A stretch of DNA of 64,000 nucleotides from Rhodococcus sp. 1163 (lineage in GTDB: Bacteria; Actinomycetota; Actinomycetes; Mycobacteriales; Mycobacteriaceae). The stretch is from the NCBI RefSeq assembly GCF_002091985.1, contig NZ_MKKX01000037.1, forward strand, positions 1-64,000, given 5' to 3'. Made by a program: the position numbers and the translations under genes. Positions 17,478 to 28,801 of this stretch are shown here, in pieces. The notes under the pieces are model-generated. The model was not told the DNA's origin, made no database searches, and worked only from the letters and a program-made list of their open reading frames with translations. The stretch's first letter is position 1; each line of letters opens with the position of its first letter.

Positions 17478-18155
17478 CTAGGCAGTAGCAGCGCTCCATT
17501 CCGGTGCCCGCTCGGTTGTTGCCTCCGCCAGCGCTGCCTTCACGCCGTCTGTATCGAAGTCCTTTCCATACACGGGAGTACCTGGATGCTGACGCCACGA
17601 ATCCGCTAGCGCGCCGCCGTCGACGGGGTCGAAGCCCAACTGCTCGACGACGTCGAACACCACATCCTTGCCGGGTCCGTCGGCACCGGCGATAGGGAGC
17701 GCGATCCGACCTGCTGCACTCTTCGGCTGCCCCTTCTCCAGGAGGTGCTTCCAGTAGATTCCGTTGAACACCTTGACGACATCGGCACCGCGGGAGCCGA
17801 GATGCTCTGCTACCCAGACGCTTTCCGGCTTGCCGTTCTCGATGTCGGCGATAAGGCCGTCACGTTGCTGAGGGTAGTAGTTGTTGGTCTCGATGATCGG
17901 GGCACCATCTTTGGCGGCGTCGACGATGCCGGCGGCCAGGTCGGGAACGTTTTTCTGTGGGATGCTCACGATCACCAGATCGGCATCGAGAGCCGCTTCC
18001 GAACTCCACACTGCTTGTGCGCCGGTCTCGGCTGCCAGCTCGGACAAAGTCTCAGGAGACCTCGAGTTCGATACCCGAACCTCGTGCCCGAGCGCGCTGA
18101 GCCGCCGTGTCAATGTGCCACCGATGGATCCTGCGCCGATGATTCCGATCTTCAC
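17478..18155 (-). CDS. NADPH:F420 oxidoreductase-like Rossmann protein
   Basis: This 225-residue soluble protein has an N-terminal GIIGAGSIGG nucleotide-binding loop, followed by the HEVRVSNSRSPE segment where Ser/Arg residues favour NADP(H). It belongs to the F420-dependent NADP reductase/NADP-oxidoreductase family, which moves hydride between NADPH and F420 or a related acceptor; true F420 specificity cannot be decided here. I start at GTG 18155 because AAGGAG sits 8 bases upstream; the longer frame to 18200 lacks a site. It lies between the divergent envelope-stress genes and has its own ribosome site. The kinase promoter starts right after its stop. Confidence 0.85.
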   Translation of the reverse strand: MKIGIIGAGSIGGTLTRRLSALGHEVRVSNSRSPETLSELAAETGAQAVWSSEAALDADLVIVSIPQKNVPDLAAGIVDAAKDGAPIIETNNYYPQQRDGLIADIENGKPESVWVAEHLGSRGADVVKVFNGIYWKHLLEKGQPKSAAGRIALPIAGADGPGKDVVFDVVEQLGFDPVDGGALADSWRQHPGTPVYGKDFDTDGVKAALAEATTERAPEWSAATA

Positions 18156-18241
18156 TTCGGGAACTCCTTCGTTATGCGAATGACTTTCTGTCAAGCACAA
18201 CCTCCATCGAAGGCCGATTCATTCCTACCCCGGCGTGAATA

Positions 18242-18257
18242 TCAGGGCTATCCCTGA
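18242..18257. promoter_or_regulatory. Palindromic operator TCAGGG-N4-CCCTGA (PspC/LiaF-like side)
   Basis: Arms TCAGGG (18242-18247) and CCCTGA (18252-18257) flank spacer CTAT. The centre is 43.5 bp upstream of ATG 18293. Arms and distance are identical to those at the kinase operon, and the placement is just upstream of or overlapping the -35 region, as for an activator. Confidence 0.7.
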
Positions 18258-18279
18258 TGTGCTCGACACAGCAACCCGC

Positions 18280-18285
18280 CACGAT
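18280..18285 (+). promoter_or_regulatory. Predicted -10 element of the PspC/LiaF-like gene (leaderless)
   Basis: CACGAT ends 7 bases before ATG 18293, the spacing expected for a leaderless transcript, which is common in actinobacteria. No ribosome binding site precedes ATG 18293, which supports this reading. Confidence 0.5.
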
Positions 18286-18292
18286 GGTCTAC

Positions 18293-19660
18293 ATGAGCAA
18301 CGCAACCGTCTCCGAGCAGCTCCAACAGATGTGGCGCACCCGCCCCTACCGATTGCCGCAGCGAGGCCACATCGCGGGTGTCGCGGCCGGCATCGGATAC
18401 CGCTACGGCGTCGACCCTGTTCTCGTTCGAGTCGCGCTCGTCGTCGGGACGATCTTCGGCGGCGCCGGAATCGTTCTGTATCTCGCCGCATGGTTGCTGT
18501 TGAGCAAACCGGGTGATTCCGCCTCTGCGGCACAATCACTGGTCGGCAGGGGCACCAGTACGAAAACGATCGTTCTGGTAGTTGCGCTGGTCATCGCCGT
18601 CACGACGATCGGTCCCGCCGGATTCGGTCTCGACGGTTCAGGTCTGGTCAGTACGCTCGCTCTCCTCGGCGGCCTGTGGCTTCTGCACCAGCGTCGTCCC
18701 GAGCCGCCGGAGTTTCTCCCGGACGGCTCCACCGCTTATCCCCTAGGCGGAGCCTCGTCCTACGCACAGTCGAGCTTTCCGATCTCCTTCGACACGCCGT
18801 ACAACGCCTCTTCCCAGCCCAACTCCTGGGGAGCAGCGCAGCATCGTCCTCCGCAGTACGACGCCGGTCGAGGCGGATACACCCCTTACACGACGCTCCC
18901 CAAGAGTTATGTCCCTACTCCACCGCCGGCGACGGGCGTCGATCTCACCAAATCCACTCCCCCGCAGGGTCTTTCCGAGCCACCGTCACCACCCTCTTGG
19001 GATCCACTCGGAGTCGCTCCGTTCGCCTGGGACCTACCCGAACCCTCAGCACCACGTACGCCGGAGATGATCGAGAAGAAGAAGCACTCTCGGTGGACAT
19101 CGAGCTTCATCGGACTCGCGTTGCTGGCTGCGGCTCTTACCGGAGCCATTGCCGCAAGCAGTGAATCGATGTGGCTCACCCCGGCGCGGGTCGGCGCAGT
19201 CGCCCTCGCGGTGGTCGCGACCGGCTTGATTCTGGGCGCGTTCCTGCGAAAGGGTTACGGACTACTAGTCGTGACCGGCCCGTTGGTGGCATTCGTGGTG
19301 TTCGCGTCGATAATCGGACCCATCTCCTTCGACAGCCAGTACGCGGGTCAACAGGAGTATCGACCGACGACGATGGCAGATCTGCAATCCGAATACACAG
19401 TGCAGGGTGGCGATCTCCAACTCGATCTGCGAGGTCTGGACCTCACCGAGGACCGAACGATCTCTGTCGACGTCACGGCAGGAAACGCGAAAATCTTCGT
19501 CCCCGACGGGATGAACATCCGAACCGACTGCACGTCCGTGGCGTCCAGCACGAAGTGCGGCCCCACCGGTGTGCAGCAAGGCAATTCGCCCGACAACACG
19601 TCGATCCTGACCATAGAAGGATCAGCGCGGGCCGGCAATCTGGAGGTACTCCGTGGCTGA
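18293..19660 (+). CDS. PspC-domain membrane protein with LiaF-like C terminus (EsrI-like)
   Basis: This 455-residue protein starts with a PspC domain (about 10-72: AGVAAGIGYRYGVD, then a TM helix). Two more TM helices follow, then a ~130-residue Pro/Ser/Tyr-rich cytoplasmic linker, three TM helices (about 265-345) and a C-terminal soluble domain ending in repeated strands (VDVTAGNAKIFVP, then GNLEVLRG) like the LiaF C-terminal fold. In LiaFSR the LiaF protein inhibits its kinase, and in C. glutamicum EsrI plays that role, so an inhibitor or stress-effector function is inferred. ATG 18293 (MSNATVSEQ) fits the leaderless promoter; in-frame ATGs at 18257 and 18284 fall in the operator or -10. 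It overlaps the next gene by 8 bp. Confidence 0.85.
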   Translation: MSNATVSEQLQQMWRTRPYRLPQRGHIAGVAAGIGYRYGVDPVLVRVALVVGTIFGGAGIVLYLAAWLLLSKPGDSASAAQSLVGRGTSTKTIVLVVALVIAVTTIGPAGFGLDGSGLVSTLALLGGLWLLHQRRPEPPEFLPDGSTAYPLGGASSYAQSSFPISFDTPYNASSQPNSWGAAQHRPPQYDAGRGGYTPYTTLPKSYVPTPPPATGVDLTKSTPPQGLSEPPSPPSWDPLGVAPFAWDLPEPSAPRTPEMIEKKKHSRWTSSFIGLALLAAALTGAIAASSESMWLTPARVGAVALAVVATGLILGAFLRKGYGLLVVTGPLVAFVVFASIIGPISFDSQYAGQQEYRPTTMADLQSEYTVQGGDLQLDLRGLDLTEDRTISVDVTAGNAKIFVPDGMNIRTDCTSVASSTKCGPTGVQQGNSPDNTSILTIEGSARAGNLEVLRG

Positions 19661-19901
19661 GTCCTGGCAGTACGGCGACAGCGACGACGACACCACTCTG
19701 GAGAATCGCGCTCGAACACGGCCGTCCGCTCTGCTTTTCCTCGTCGGACTCGCGGCAGCAATCGTCAGCGTCTGCGCACTGATCGGCCCGAGCGCGCTCG
19801 TCACGCTCGGCACCGTGCAGTTCCGCTGGGTATTCGTGGTGGCGGCGATCGTGGTAGGGACGGTACTACTACTTGCCCCTGGACGAAAAGGTAAGCAGTA
19901 G
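19653..19901 (+). CDS. Small two-helix membrane protein
   Basis: This 82-residue protein has an acidic N terminus (ESWQYGDSDDDTTLEN) and two hydrophobic helices at about 27-47 and 57-75, then a basic GRKGKQ tail. Both ends are probably cytoplasmic. GTG 19653 has GGAGG 7-8 bases upstream and overlaps the 3' end of the PspC/LiaF-like gene by 8 bp, so it is co-translated with it. I do not recognise a family. The overlap makes it a probable fourth member of the envelope-stress system. Confidence 0.75.
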   Translation: MAESWQYGDSDDDTTLENRARTRPSALLFLVGLAAAIVSVCALIGPSALVTLGTVQFRWVFVVAAIVVGTVLLLAPGRKGKQ

Positions 19902-19908
19902 CACCATT

Positions 19909-21499
<1,591 letters not shown>

Positions 21500-21566
21500 C
21501 CGATCAGCTTAGTGGGCACACCCGGGATAGCGACGCAGCACTCGGCCTGGACGAGCCGGCGAAGGA

Positions 21567-23297
21567 TCACGCACCTTCCGACATGGCAGTCTTCGATGAT
21601 CGAATCTCCACGATCGGCAGGCGCAACGCCGCTGGCGCCGACACGGGGACAACCGGGCTGACAGGCGAGATGGGGTCGAGCCGTCGGTACGGCTCCCCCT
21701 GACGTGGACGTAGATCCTGCTCGCCCTTGTTCGGCCACAACGCAGCGGACCGCTCCGCTTGCGCGGTGATGGTGAGTGACGGGTTGACTCCGAGATTGGC
21801 CGAGACGGCCGAGCCGTCGACGACGCTCATCGTCGGGTAGCCGTACACACGCTGGTACGGGTCGATGACTCCGTGCTCGGCATCCGAGGCGATCGCGCAG
21901 CCGCCGAGGAAGTGGGCGGTGAGTGGGATGTTGAACAGCTCGCCCCACGTTCCGCCTGCCACGCCGCCGATCTTCTTCGCTACCCGACGCGTCGCATCGT
22001 TGCCCTCGGGTATCCACGTCGGATTCGGCTCGCCGTGGCCCTGTCTGCTCGAAACCTTGCGTCCGAACAGACCACGCTTGGTGAACGTGGTGATCGAGTT
22101 GTCGAGGTTCTGCATCACCAACGCGATGATGGTGCGCTCGCTCCAGTTCTTGACGCTGACGATTCGCACGAAATCGAGGGGATGTGCGATCGCAGTGAAT
22201 AGGAATTTCAGCCACCGCGGGATACGTCCTCCCCCGTCGGTCATCAGGGTCTGCAGCAAGCCCATCGCGTTGGAACCCTTGCCATAACGCACGGGCTCGA
22301 TGTGCGTGTTCGGCGACGGGTGGAACGACGACGTGATGGCCACGCCGCGTGTCAGATCCATTGTCGGATCGACCTTCAACTTGGCTGCGCCGACGATGGA
22401 TTCGGAGTTGGTACGTGTCAGCTCACCAAGCGTGCTCGACAGCAATGGCAAAGCACCGTCGTCCTTCATTCGATGCAACAGATTCTGGGTACCCCAGGTC
22501 CCTGCGGCCATTACGACGTGGGCGGCGGTGTACGTCTTGGCGGCCTTGCGTACCCACGCCCCGGTCCGCTCGGTGGCGACGTCCCACGTGCCGTCCGGAA
22601 GCGACCGAAGACCACTCACGGTTGTCATGGGGATGATGTCGGCTCCGGCACGTTCCGCGAGCGCGAGGTAGTTCTTCAGGAGTGTGTTCTTTGCCCCGTG
22701 TCTGCACCCGGTCATGCACTCCCCGCACTCGATGCAGCCGGTGCGCTCGGGCCCCACGCCACCGAAGTAGGGATCGGCGACCTTCTTGCCCGCCTCGTCT
22801 CCGAAGAACACACCGACCGGAGTCTGAATGAAGGTCTCGCCTACGCCCATGTCCTCGGCGACGGACTTCATGACTTCGTCCGCAGGAGTCATGTGTGGGT
22901 TGCGGACGACCCCGAGCATGCGAGTGGCCTGGTCGTAGAACGGGATGAGCTCACTGTTCCAGTCGGTGATGTGAGCCCACTGCTTGTCATTGAAGAACGA
23001 CTCCGGCGGCTGGTAGAGCGTGTTGGCGTAGTTGAGCGAACCACCCCCGACACCCGCGCCCGCGAGGATCAGGCAGTCACGCAGCAAGTGAACTCGCTGA
23101 ATGCCGTAGCACCCGAGCTTGGGTGCCCACAGAAAGCGCTTGAGGTCCCAGCTGGTTTTCGCGAAGTCCTTGTCCTCGTACCGGCGACCGGCTTCGAGAA
23201 TCCCTACGCTGTAGCCCTTCTCCACGAGCCGCAACGCGGTGACGCTGCCACCGAAACCGGATCCGACGATCACAACATCGTAATCGGTCTTTCGCAT
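21567..23297 (-). CDS. choD: GMC-type flavoprotein oxidoreductase, ChoD (putative cholesterol oxidase)
   Basis: This 576-residue FAD enzyme of the glucose-methanol-choline/cholesterol oxidase group has the FAD loop VIVGSGFGGS near residue 10, GAGVGGGSLNYA near 75-85 and a C-terminal region with VVDGSAVSANLGVNPSLTITA. Its position next to guaA/guaB3/guaB2 matches Rv3409c (choD). A role in sterol oxidation is suggested by family; the main steroid dehydrogenases of rhodococci are different enzymes, so the substrate is uncertain. Around 185-196 it carries four Cys spaced C-x2-C-x2-C-x3-C, which could bind metal or an Fe-S cluster. The C-terminal ~45 residues are Pro/Val-rich and poorly conserved. 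Start ATG 23297 has GGAGG upstream; the frame to 23426 is not needed. Confidence 0.88.
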   Translation of the reverse strand: MRKTDYDVVIVGSGFGGSVTALRLVEKGYSVGILEAGRRYEDKDFAKTSWDLKRFLWAPKLGCYGIQRVHLLRDCLILAGAGVGGGSLNYANTLYQPPESFFNDKQWAHITDWNSELIPFYDQATRMLGVVRNPHMTPADEVMKSVAEDMGVGETFIQTPVGVFFGDEAGKKVADPYFGGVGPERTGCIECGECMTGCRHGAKNTLLKNYLALAERAGADIIPMTTVSGLRSLPDGTWDVATERTGAWVRKAAKTYTAAHVVMAAGTWGTQNLLHRMKDDGALPLLSSTLGELTRTNSESIVGAAKLKVDPTMDLTRGVAITSSFHPSPNTHIEPVRYGKGSNAMGLLQTLMTDGGGRIPRWLKFLFTAIAHPLDFVRIVSVKNWSERTIIALVMQNLDNSITTFTKRGLFGRKVSSRQGHGEPNPTWIPEGNDATRRVAKKIGGVAGGTWGELFNIPLTAHFLGGCAIASDAEHGVIDPYQRVYGYPTMSVVDGSAVSANLGVNPSLTITAQAERSAALWPNKGEQDLRPRQGEPYRRLDPISPVSPVVPVSAPAALRLPIVEIRSSKTAMSEGA

Positions 23298-23441
23298 CTT
23301 TCGACCTCCACCTCGTACGTACCGCAACCAGCCTCGCCTGCCGACCCGCCACACCTGGATGTGATCGAGACCACATGATAGGTGACAGAAAGCGCGACCT
23401 GACCACAAGGCTGTGACAGTTGACACTCGACACCTTAGCTG

Positions 23442-23453
23442 TAACTGCAGTTA
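23442..23453. promoter_or_regulatory. 12-bp perfect palindrome upstream of choD
   Basis: TAACTGCAGTTA is a perfect 12-bp dyad about 145 bp upstream of the choD start, in the only intergenic stretch that can hold the choD promoter. It may be an operator. The rest of 23298-23490 shows no other clear element. Confidence 0.35.
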
Positions 23454-23493
23454 GCACCATCTTCGGGGCCGAACCACCCCGAGAATGCACAAA

Positions 23494-23530
23494 AAAGGCG
23501 CGCACCCCGACGACCAGGGTGCGCGCCTTT
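23494..23530 (-). terminator. Rho-independent terminator after guaB3
   Basis: Perfect 14-bp arms (23494-23507 and 23517-23530) with a 9-base loop are followed on the minus strand by a run of six T. It lies 15 bp past the guaB3 stop and separates guaB3 from choD. Confidence 0.9.
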
Positions 23531-23545
23531 CGGTAGAGACGAAGC

Positions 23546-24685
23546 TCAGCCTCTGACGTTCAGGCCCACCTTCTGAAACTCCTTCAAATCGGAATAGCCC
23601 GACTTTGCCATCGAACGACGCAGTCCACCAACAAGATTGATCGAACCGTACGGCTCACTCGAGGGCCCGTGAAGCACCTGATCGAGGCTCGGGCGCTCCC
23701 CTGCCGCAACCGGCAACAGCGCACCGCGAGGCATGGACGGATGCGCAGCCGCCGACGGCCAGTACCAACCCCTACCGGGAGCCTCCGCTGCGGCAGCGAG
23801 TGGAGCCCCGAGCACCGCAGCGTCCGCACCACACGCGATGGCCTTCGCCAACCCACCCGAAGTGGTGATGCCGCCGTCGGCGATCACGTGGACATAGCGT
23901 CCACCGGTTTCGTCGAGATAATCCCGCCGTGCAGCAGCGGCGTCTGCGATCGCAGTCGCCATCGGCACTCCGATGCCCAGGACCTCACCCGTCGTCGTGC
24001 CACCCTCCACCGAGCCGTACCCGACGATGACGCCTGCCGCACCGGTCCGCATCAGATGCAGCGCAGTGCGATGATCACTGACGCCACCCGCGATCACGGG
24101 AACGTCGAGATCTGCGATGAACGTCTTGAGGTTCAATGGTTCGTCGTCACTGCGCGCGACATGCTCGGCAGAGATGATCGTGCCCTGAATCACCAGAAGA
24201 TCGATGCCGGCAGCAACCAATGCAGGAGTCAAGCTTCTCGCGCGCTGGGGACTCACCCGAACTGCCACCGTCACCCCCGAGGCACGAACCTGCGCGATGG
24301 CAGCTGCGAGTAGTTCCGGCTGCAGTGGAGCCGCATGCAGCTTCTGCAGAAACGCTACCGGCGCATCGGCGTCGAAATCGCTTCCGGCGATAGCAACCAG
24401 CTCGTCGATCTTCGCTTGTACGTCGGAATGCCGCGCCCACAGACCTTCGCCGTTGATGACACCGAGCCCACCCTGTTTACCGAGTTCGATCGCGAATTCG
24501 GGTGACACCAAAGCGTCGGTGGGGTGAGCCAACACCGGAATGTCGAAGCGGTATGCGTCGAGCTGCCAGGCCGTCGAGACCTCCTTCGACGACCGTGTAC
24601 GCCGGGACGGCACGATGTCGACGTCCTCGAGCTGGTAGGTACGCCGGGCTTCTCTGCCCATGCCGATTTCAACGAGGTCGCGCAC
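23546..24685 (-). CDS. guaB3: GuaB3, IMP dehydrogenase-related protein
   Basis: This 379-residue (beta/alpha)8 barrel of the IMPDH/GMP reductase superfamily lacks the CBS pair. Phosphate- and nucleotide-binding segments are visible (VIAGGVSD, then VHVIADGGI near 280). Where IMPDH has the catalytic Cys loop GSICTT, this protein reads VGYGSVEGGTTTGE: there is no Cys, so the covalent thioimidate mechanism cannot operate in the usual way. Position and sequence match Rv3410c. A GMP-reductase activity has been described for a cyanobacterial GuaB3; whether the Cys-less actinobacterial form is active is open. GTG 24685 starts it, with AAAGGGG upstream, 63 bp after guaB2. A strong terminator follows. 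Confidence 0.9.
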   Translation of the reverse strand: MRDLVEIGMGREARRTYQLEDVDIVPSRRTRSSKEVSTAWQLDAYRFDIPVLAHPTDALVSPEFAIELGKQGGLGVINGEGLWARHSDVQAKIDELVAIAGSDFDADAPVAFLQKLHAAPLQPELLAAAIAQVRASGVTVAVRVSPQRARSLTPALVAAGIDLLVIQGTIISAEHVARSDDEPLNLKTFIADLDVPVIAGGVSDHRTALHLMRTGAAGVIVGYGSVEGGTTTGEVLGIGVPMATAIADAAAARRDYLDETGGRYVHVIADGGITTSGGLAKAIACGADAAVLGAPLAAAAEAPGRGWYWPSAAAHPSMPRGALLPVAAGERPSLDQVLHGPSSEPYGSINLVGGLRRSMAKSGYSDLKEFQKVGLNVRG

Positions 24686-24748
24686 GGGTGCGCCCCTTTC
24701 TGGTGAGTTACAGGTGAATGCTTCAGCACGCCGGATCGGCGCGGCGCA

Positions 24749-26977
<2,229 letters not shown>

Positions 26978-27012
26978 CCTACACCGAAATCTGATCGACT
27001 TCCACAACTACC

Positions 27013-27053
27013 AAGACAGGCCCGACACGAGAACTTCGTGTCGGGCCTGTCTT
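27013..27053. terminator. Bidirectional terminator, 18-bp perfect stem
   Basis: Arms 27013-27030 and 27036-27053 are perfectly complementary with a 5-base loop GAACT. It lies between the convergent DUF5319-type gene and rsdA. The stem begins with AAG and ends with CTT, giving short U tracts in both directions. Confidence 0.9.
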
Positions 27054-27093
27054 GTCGTGTCCGTCGTCTGTGCTGAGGTGTCTGCGCTTGGAC

Positions 27094-28107
27094 CTAGCTG
27101 CCGTCGAGTGTCTCGACGCGCTGCTGCGAGGTGCCTCCCCCGCCGTTCGACCCACTGGCAGCTGCCGTGGTGGGACTCGGTTCCTTCACGATCGTCGGCG
27201 AAGGTGGTGCGGTTTCGGTGAACGGCGGCGCCGAAGTTGTCGGCGGTCCTGTCGGAGTAGAAACCGGTGGGGGCGGTGGGGGGACGTCGACCGGTGACGT
27301 CAGCACCGGAGGAAGCGGCAACTCCTGCGTCGGCACCTGCATCGGAGGGATGTCGGAAGGAACGTTCTCCGGCAGCGGAACGATCGAATCGGTCGCGGGT
27401 GGCGCAAACGGCGGGAGAGTGGGGAGCGTCGGGATCAATGCTTGCAGTTGATCCATCAGACGATGCAGCCACATCTCGAGATCTGATCTCTGGGCTCGGT
27501 CGGTGACCGAATCCGTCGTCGAAGTCGCACCGTCGAGCAAGGTGCGCGCGCCCTGGACATCACCGGCGGCAATCAACTGCTCTGCCTGCTCCAACTTGGA
27601 TGTCGTATCGATCTGCGCAACTGTCGAATCCGCCTGCTGAGCGAACACTACCGACTTGACGCTCCACAGCGGATCACCCGGCGCGGAGTTGTACGAGAAA
27701 ACGACCAACCCGCCCATCACGACGGCGATTGCTGCGGCAGCACCCGCGATCGGACGTAGAAAACTGGACCGACCCCGACGGGAGTTTCTCCGAGACAGAT
27801 CCGCGGCAGCGATCTCCTGTTCGACGGCGACAACGACGTCGTCGACACTTGGGCCGCTGGGCAGCGCAGGCGAGATGACCTCGGCTCTCCAACCGGCCAA
27901 AAGCAACGCGAGGCGGTACTCGTCTGCATTGTCCGTCGAGACCGGACCGTCATTTCTCAGAGCCTCGATGAACTGGTCGTCACGACGCACTGCAGCGATG
28001 TCGACGGGACTCGCATCGGTGTATGGGTCATTTCCGGGCGATGGGGACGACGACCCGTCGGGTCGACCGATACGGGGAATGCCATCACGGCCGTTGTTCC
28101 TAGCCAT
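27094..28107 (-). CDS. rsdA: Anti-sigma-D factor RsdA (membrane)
   Basis: This 337-residue protein has a cytoplasmic N-terminal sigma-binding region (about 25-75), a basic stretch (DLSRRNSRRGR), one TM helix at about 117-137 (FLRPIAGAAAAIAVVMGGLV) and a long external part that ends in a Pro-rich low-complexity tail from about 230. This matches Rv3413c, the membrane anti-sigma factor of SigD, whose degradation releases the sigma factor. Start ATG 28107 overlaps the sigD 3' end by 8 bp, typical of a coupled sigma/anti-sigma pair; an upstream GTG at 28116 is less likely. The terminator at 27013-27053 ends the unit. Confidence 0.9.
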   Translation of the reverse strand: MARNNGRDGIPRIGRPDGSSSPSPGNDPYTDASPVDIAAVRRDDQFIEALRNDGPVSTDNADEYRLALLLAGWRAEVISPALPSGPSVDDVVVAVEQEIAAADLSRRNSRRGRSSFLRPIAGAAAAIAVVMGGLVVFSYNSAPGDPLWSVKSVVFAQQADSTVAQIDTTSKLEQAEQLIAAGDVQGARTLLDGATSTTDSVTDRAQRSDLEMWLHRLMDQLQALIPTLPTLPPFAPPATDSIVPLPENVPSDIPPMQVPTQELPLPPVLTSPVDVPPPPPPVSTPTGPPTTSAPPFTETAPPSPTIVKEPSPTTAAASGSNGGGGTSQQRVETLDGS

Positions 28108-28678
28108 ACATTTCACCCGCTTTCACAACTTCGTTCTTCAACTTCGCGAGGGCTCGATGTTGAGCCACGCGGACAGCGCCTGCAGTACTCCCGACTGCTG
28201 CCGCAGTTTCCTCTGCCGACAATCCGACGACAAGGCGAAGCACGAGAATCTCGCGATGCTTCGCCGGGAGGGTTCCCAGCAGTGCAGTCATCTGTCGGCT
28301 CGACTCGGATTCCAAAGCTCGCTGCTCGGGTCCGTGTTCGGTGGAGACGACATCTGGTACTTCGGCGGCTGGGTCCGATTTGTTACGTGATGCGCTTCGG
28401 TGTGCATCTGCAACCTTGTGAGCGGCAATGCCGTAGACGAAGGCCATGAAGGGCCTGCCCTGATCCTGATAGCGAGGCAAGGCGGTCATGACTGCCAAGC
28501 AGACCTCCTGCGCAACATCGTCTGCCGAAAGTTGACCACGCTCGGCGGACCCCACTCGAGCGCGGCAATACCGCACGACCAGTGGACGAATGATTTCCAA
28601 TACCCGGGAGAGCGCAGCTCTTTCGCCCTGCGCAGCAGCAACGACGAAGGAGTCCAACTCCTCACCCGTGTTGTTCAT
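28100..28678 (-). CDS. sigD: ECF sigma factor SigD
   Basis: This 192-residue ECF sigma factor has region 2 at about 25-95 (LVVRYCRARVG, DVAQEVCLAVMTALPRY, then FVYGIAAHKVADAHR for -10 recognition and melting) and region 4 at about 130-185 (LPAKHREILVLRLVVGLSAEE, then the HTH AAAVGSTAGAVRVAQHRAL). It is followed by RsdA with an 8-bp overlap. In mycobacteria SigD directs stationary-phase and starvation genes. ATG 28678 is the start. The 123-bp region upstream carries its promoter; a GTAACGC lies close to the start, but I could not fit it to a defined promoter. Confidence 0.95.
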   Translation of the reverse strand: MNNTGEELDSFVVAAAQGERAALSRVLEIIRPLVVRYCRARVGSAERGQLSADDVAQEVCLAVMTALPRYQDQGRPFMAFVYGIAAHKVADAHRSASRNKSDPAAEVPDVVSTEHGPEQRALESESSRQMTALLGTLPAKHREILVLRLVVGLSAEETAAAVGSTAGAVRVAQHRALAKLKNEVVKAGEMYG

Positions 28679-28801
28679 CGCTCAAGGATTCCCCGCGTTA
28701 CAGTGACGCCGCCCGGATCGACTGGCGCTCCCACCCGCAGGTGGAACCTAGTAAGGATAGCGACCCTCCCCGTTCATAATCGAACCGCTCGGTCCGCGTT
28801 G

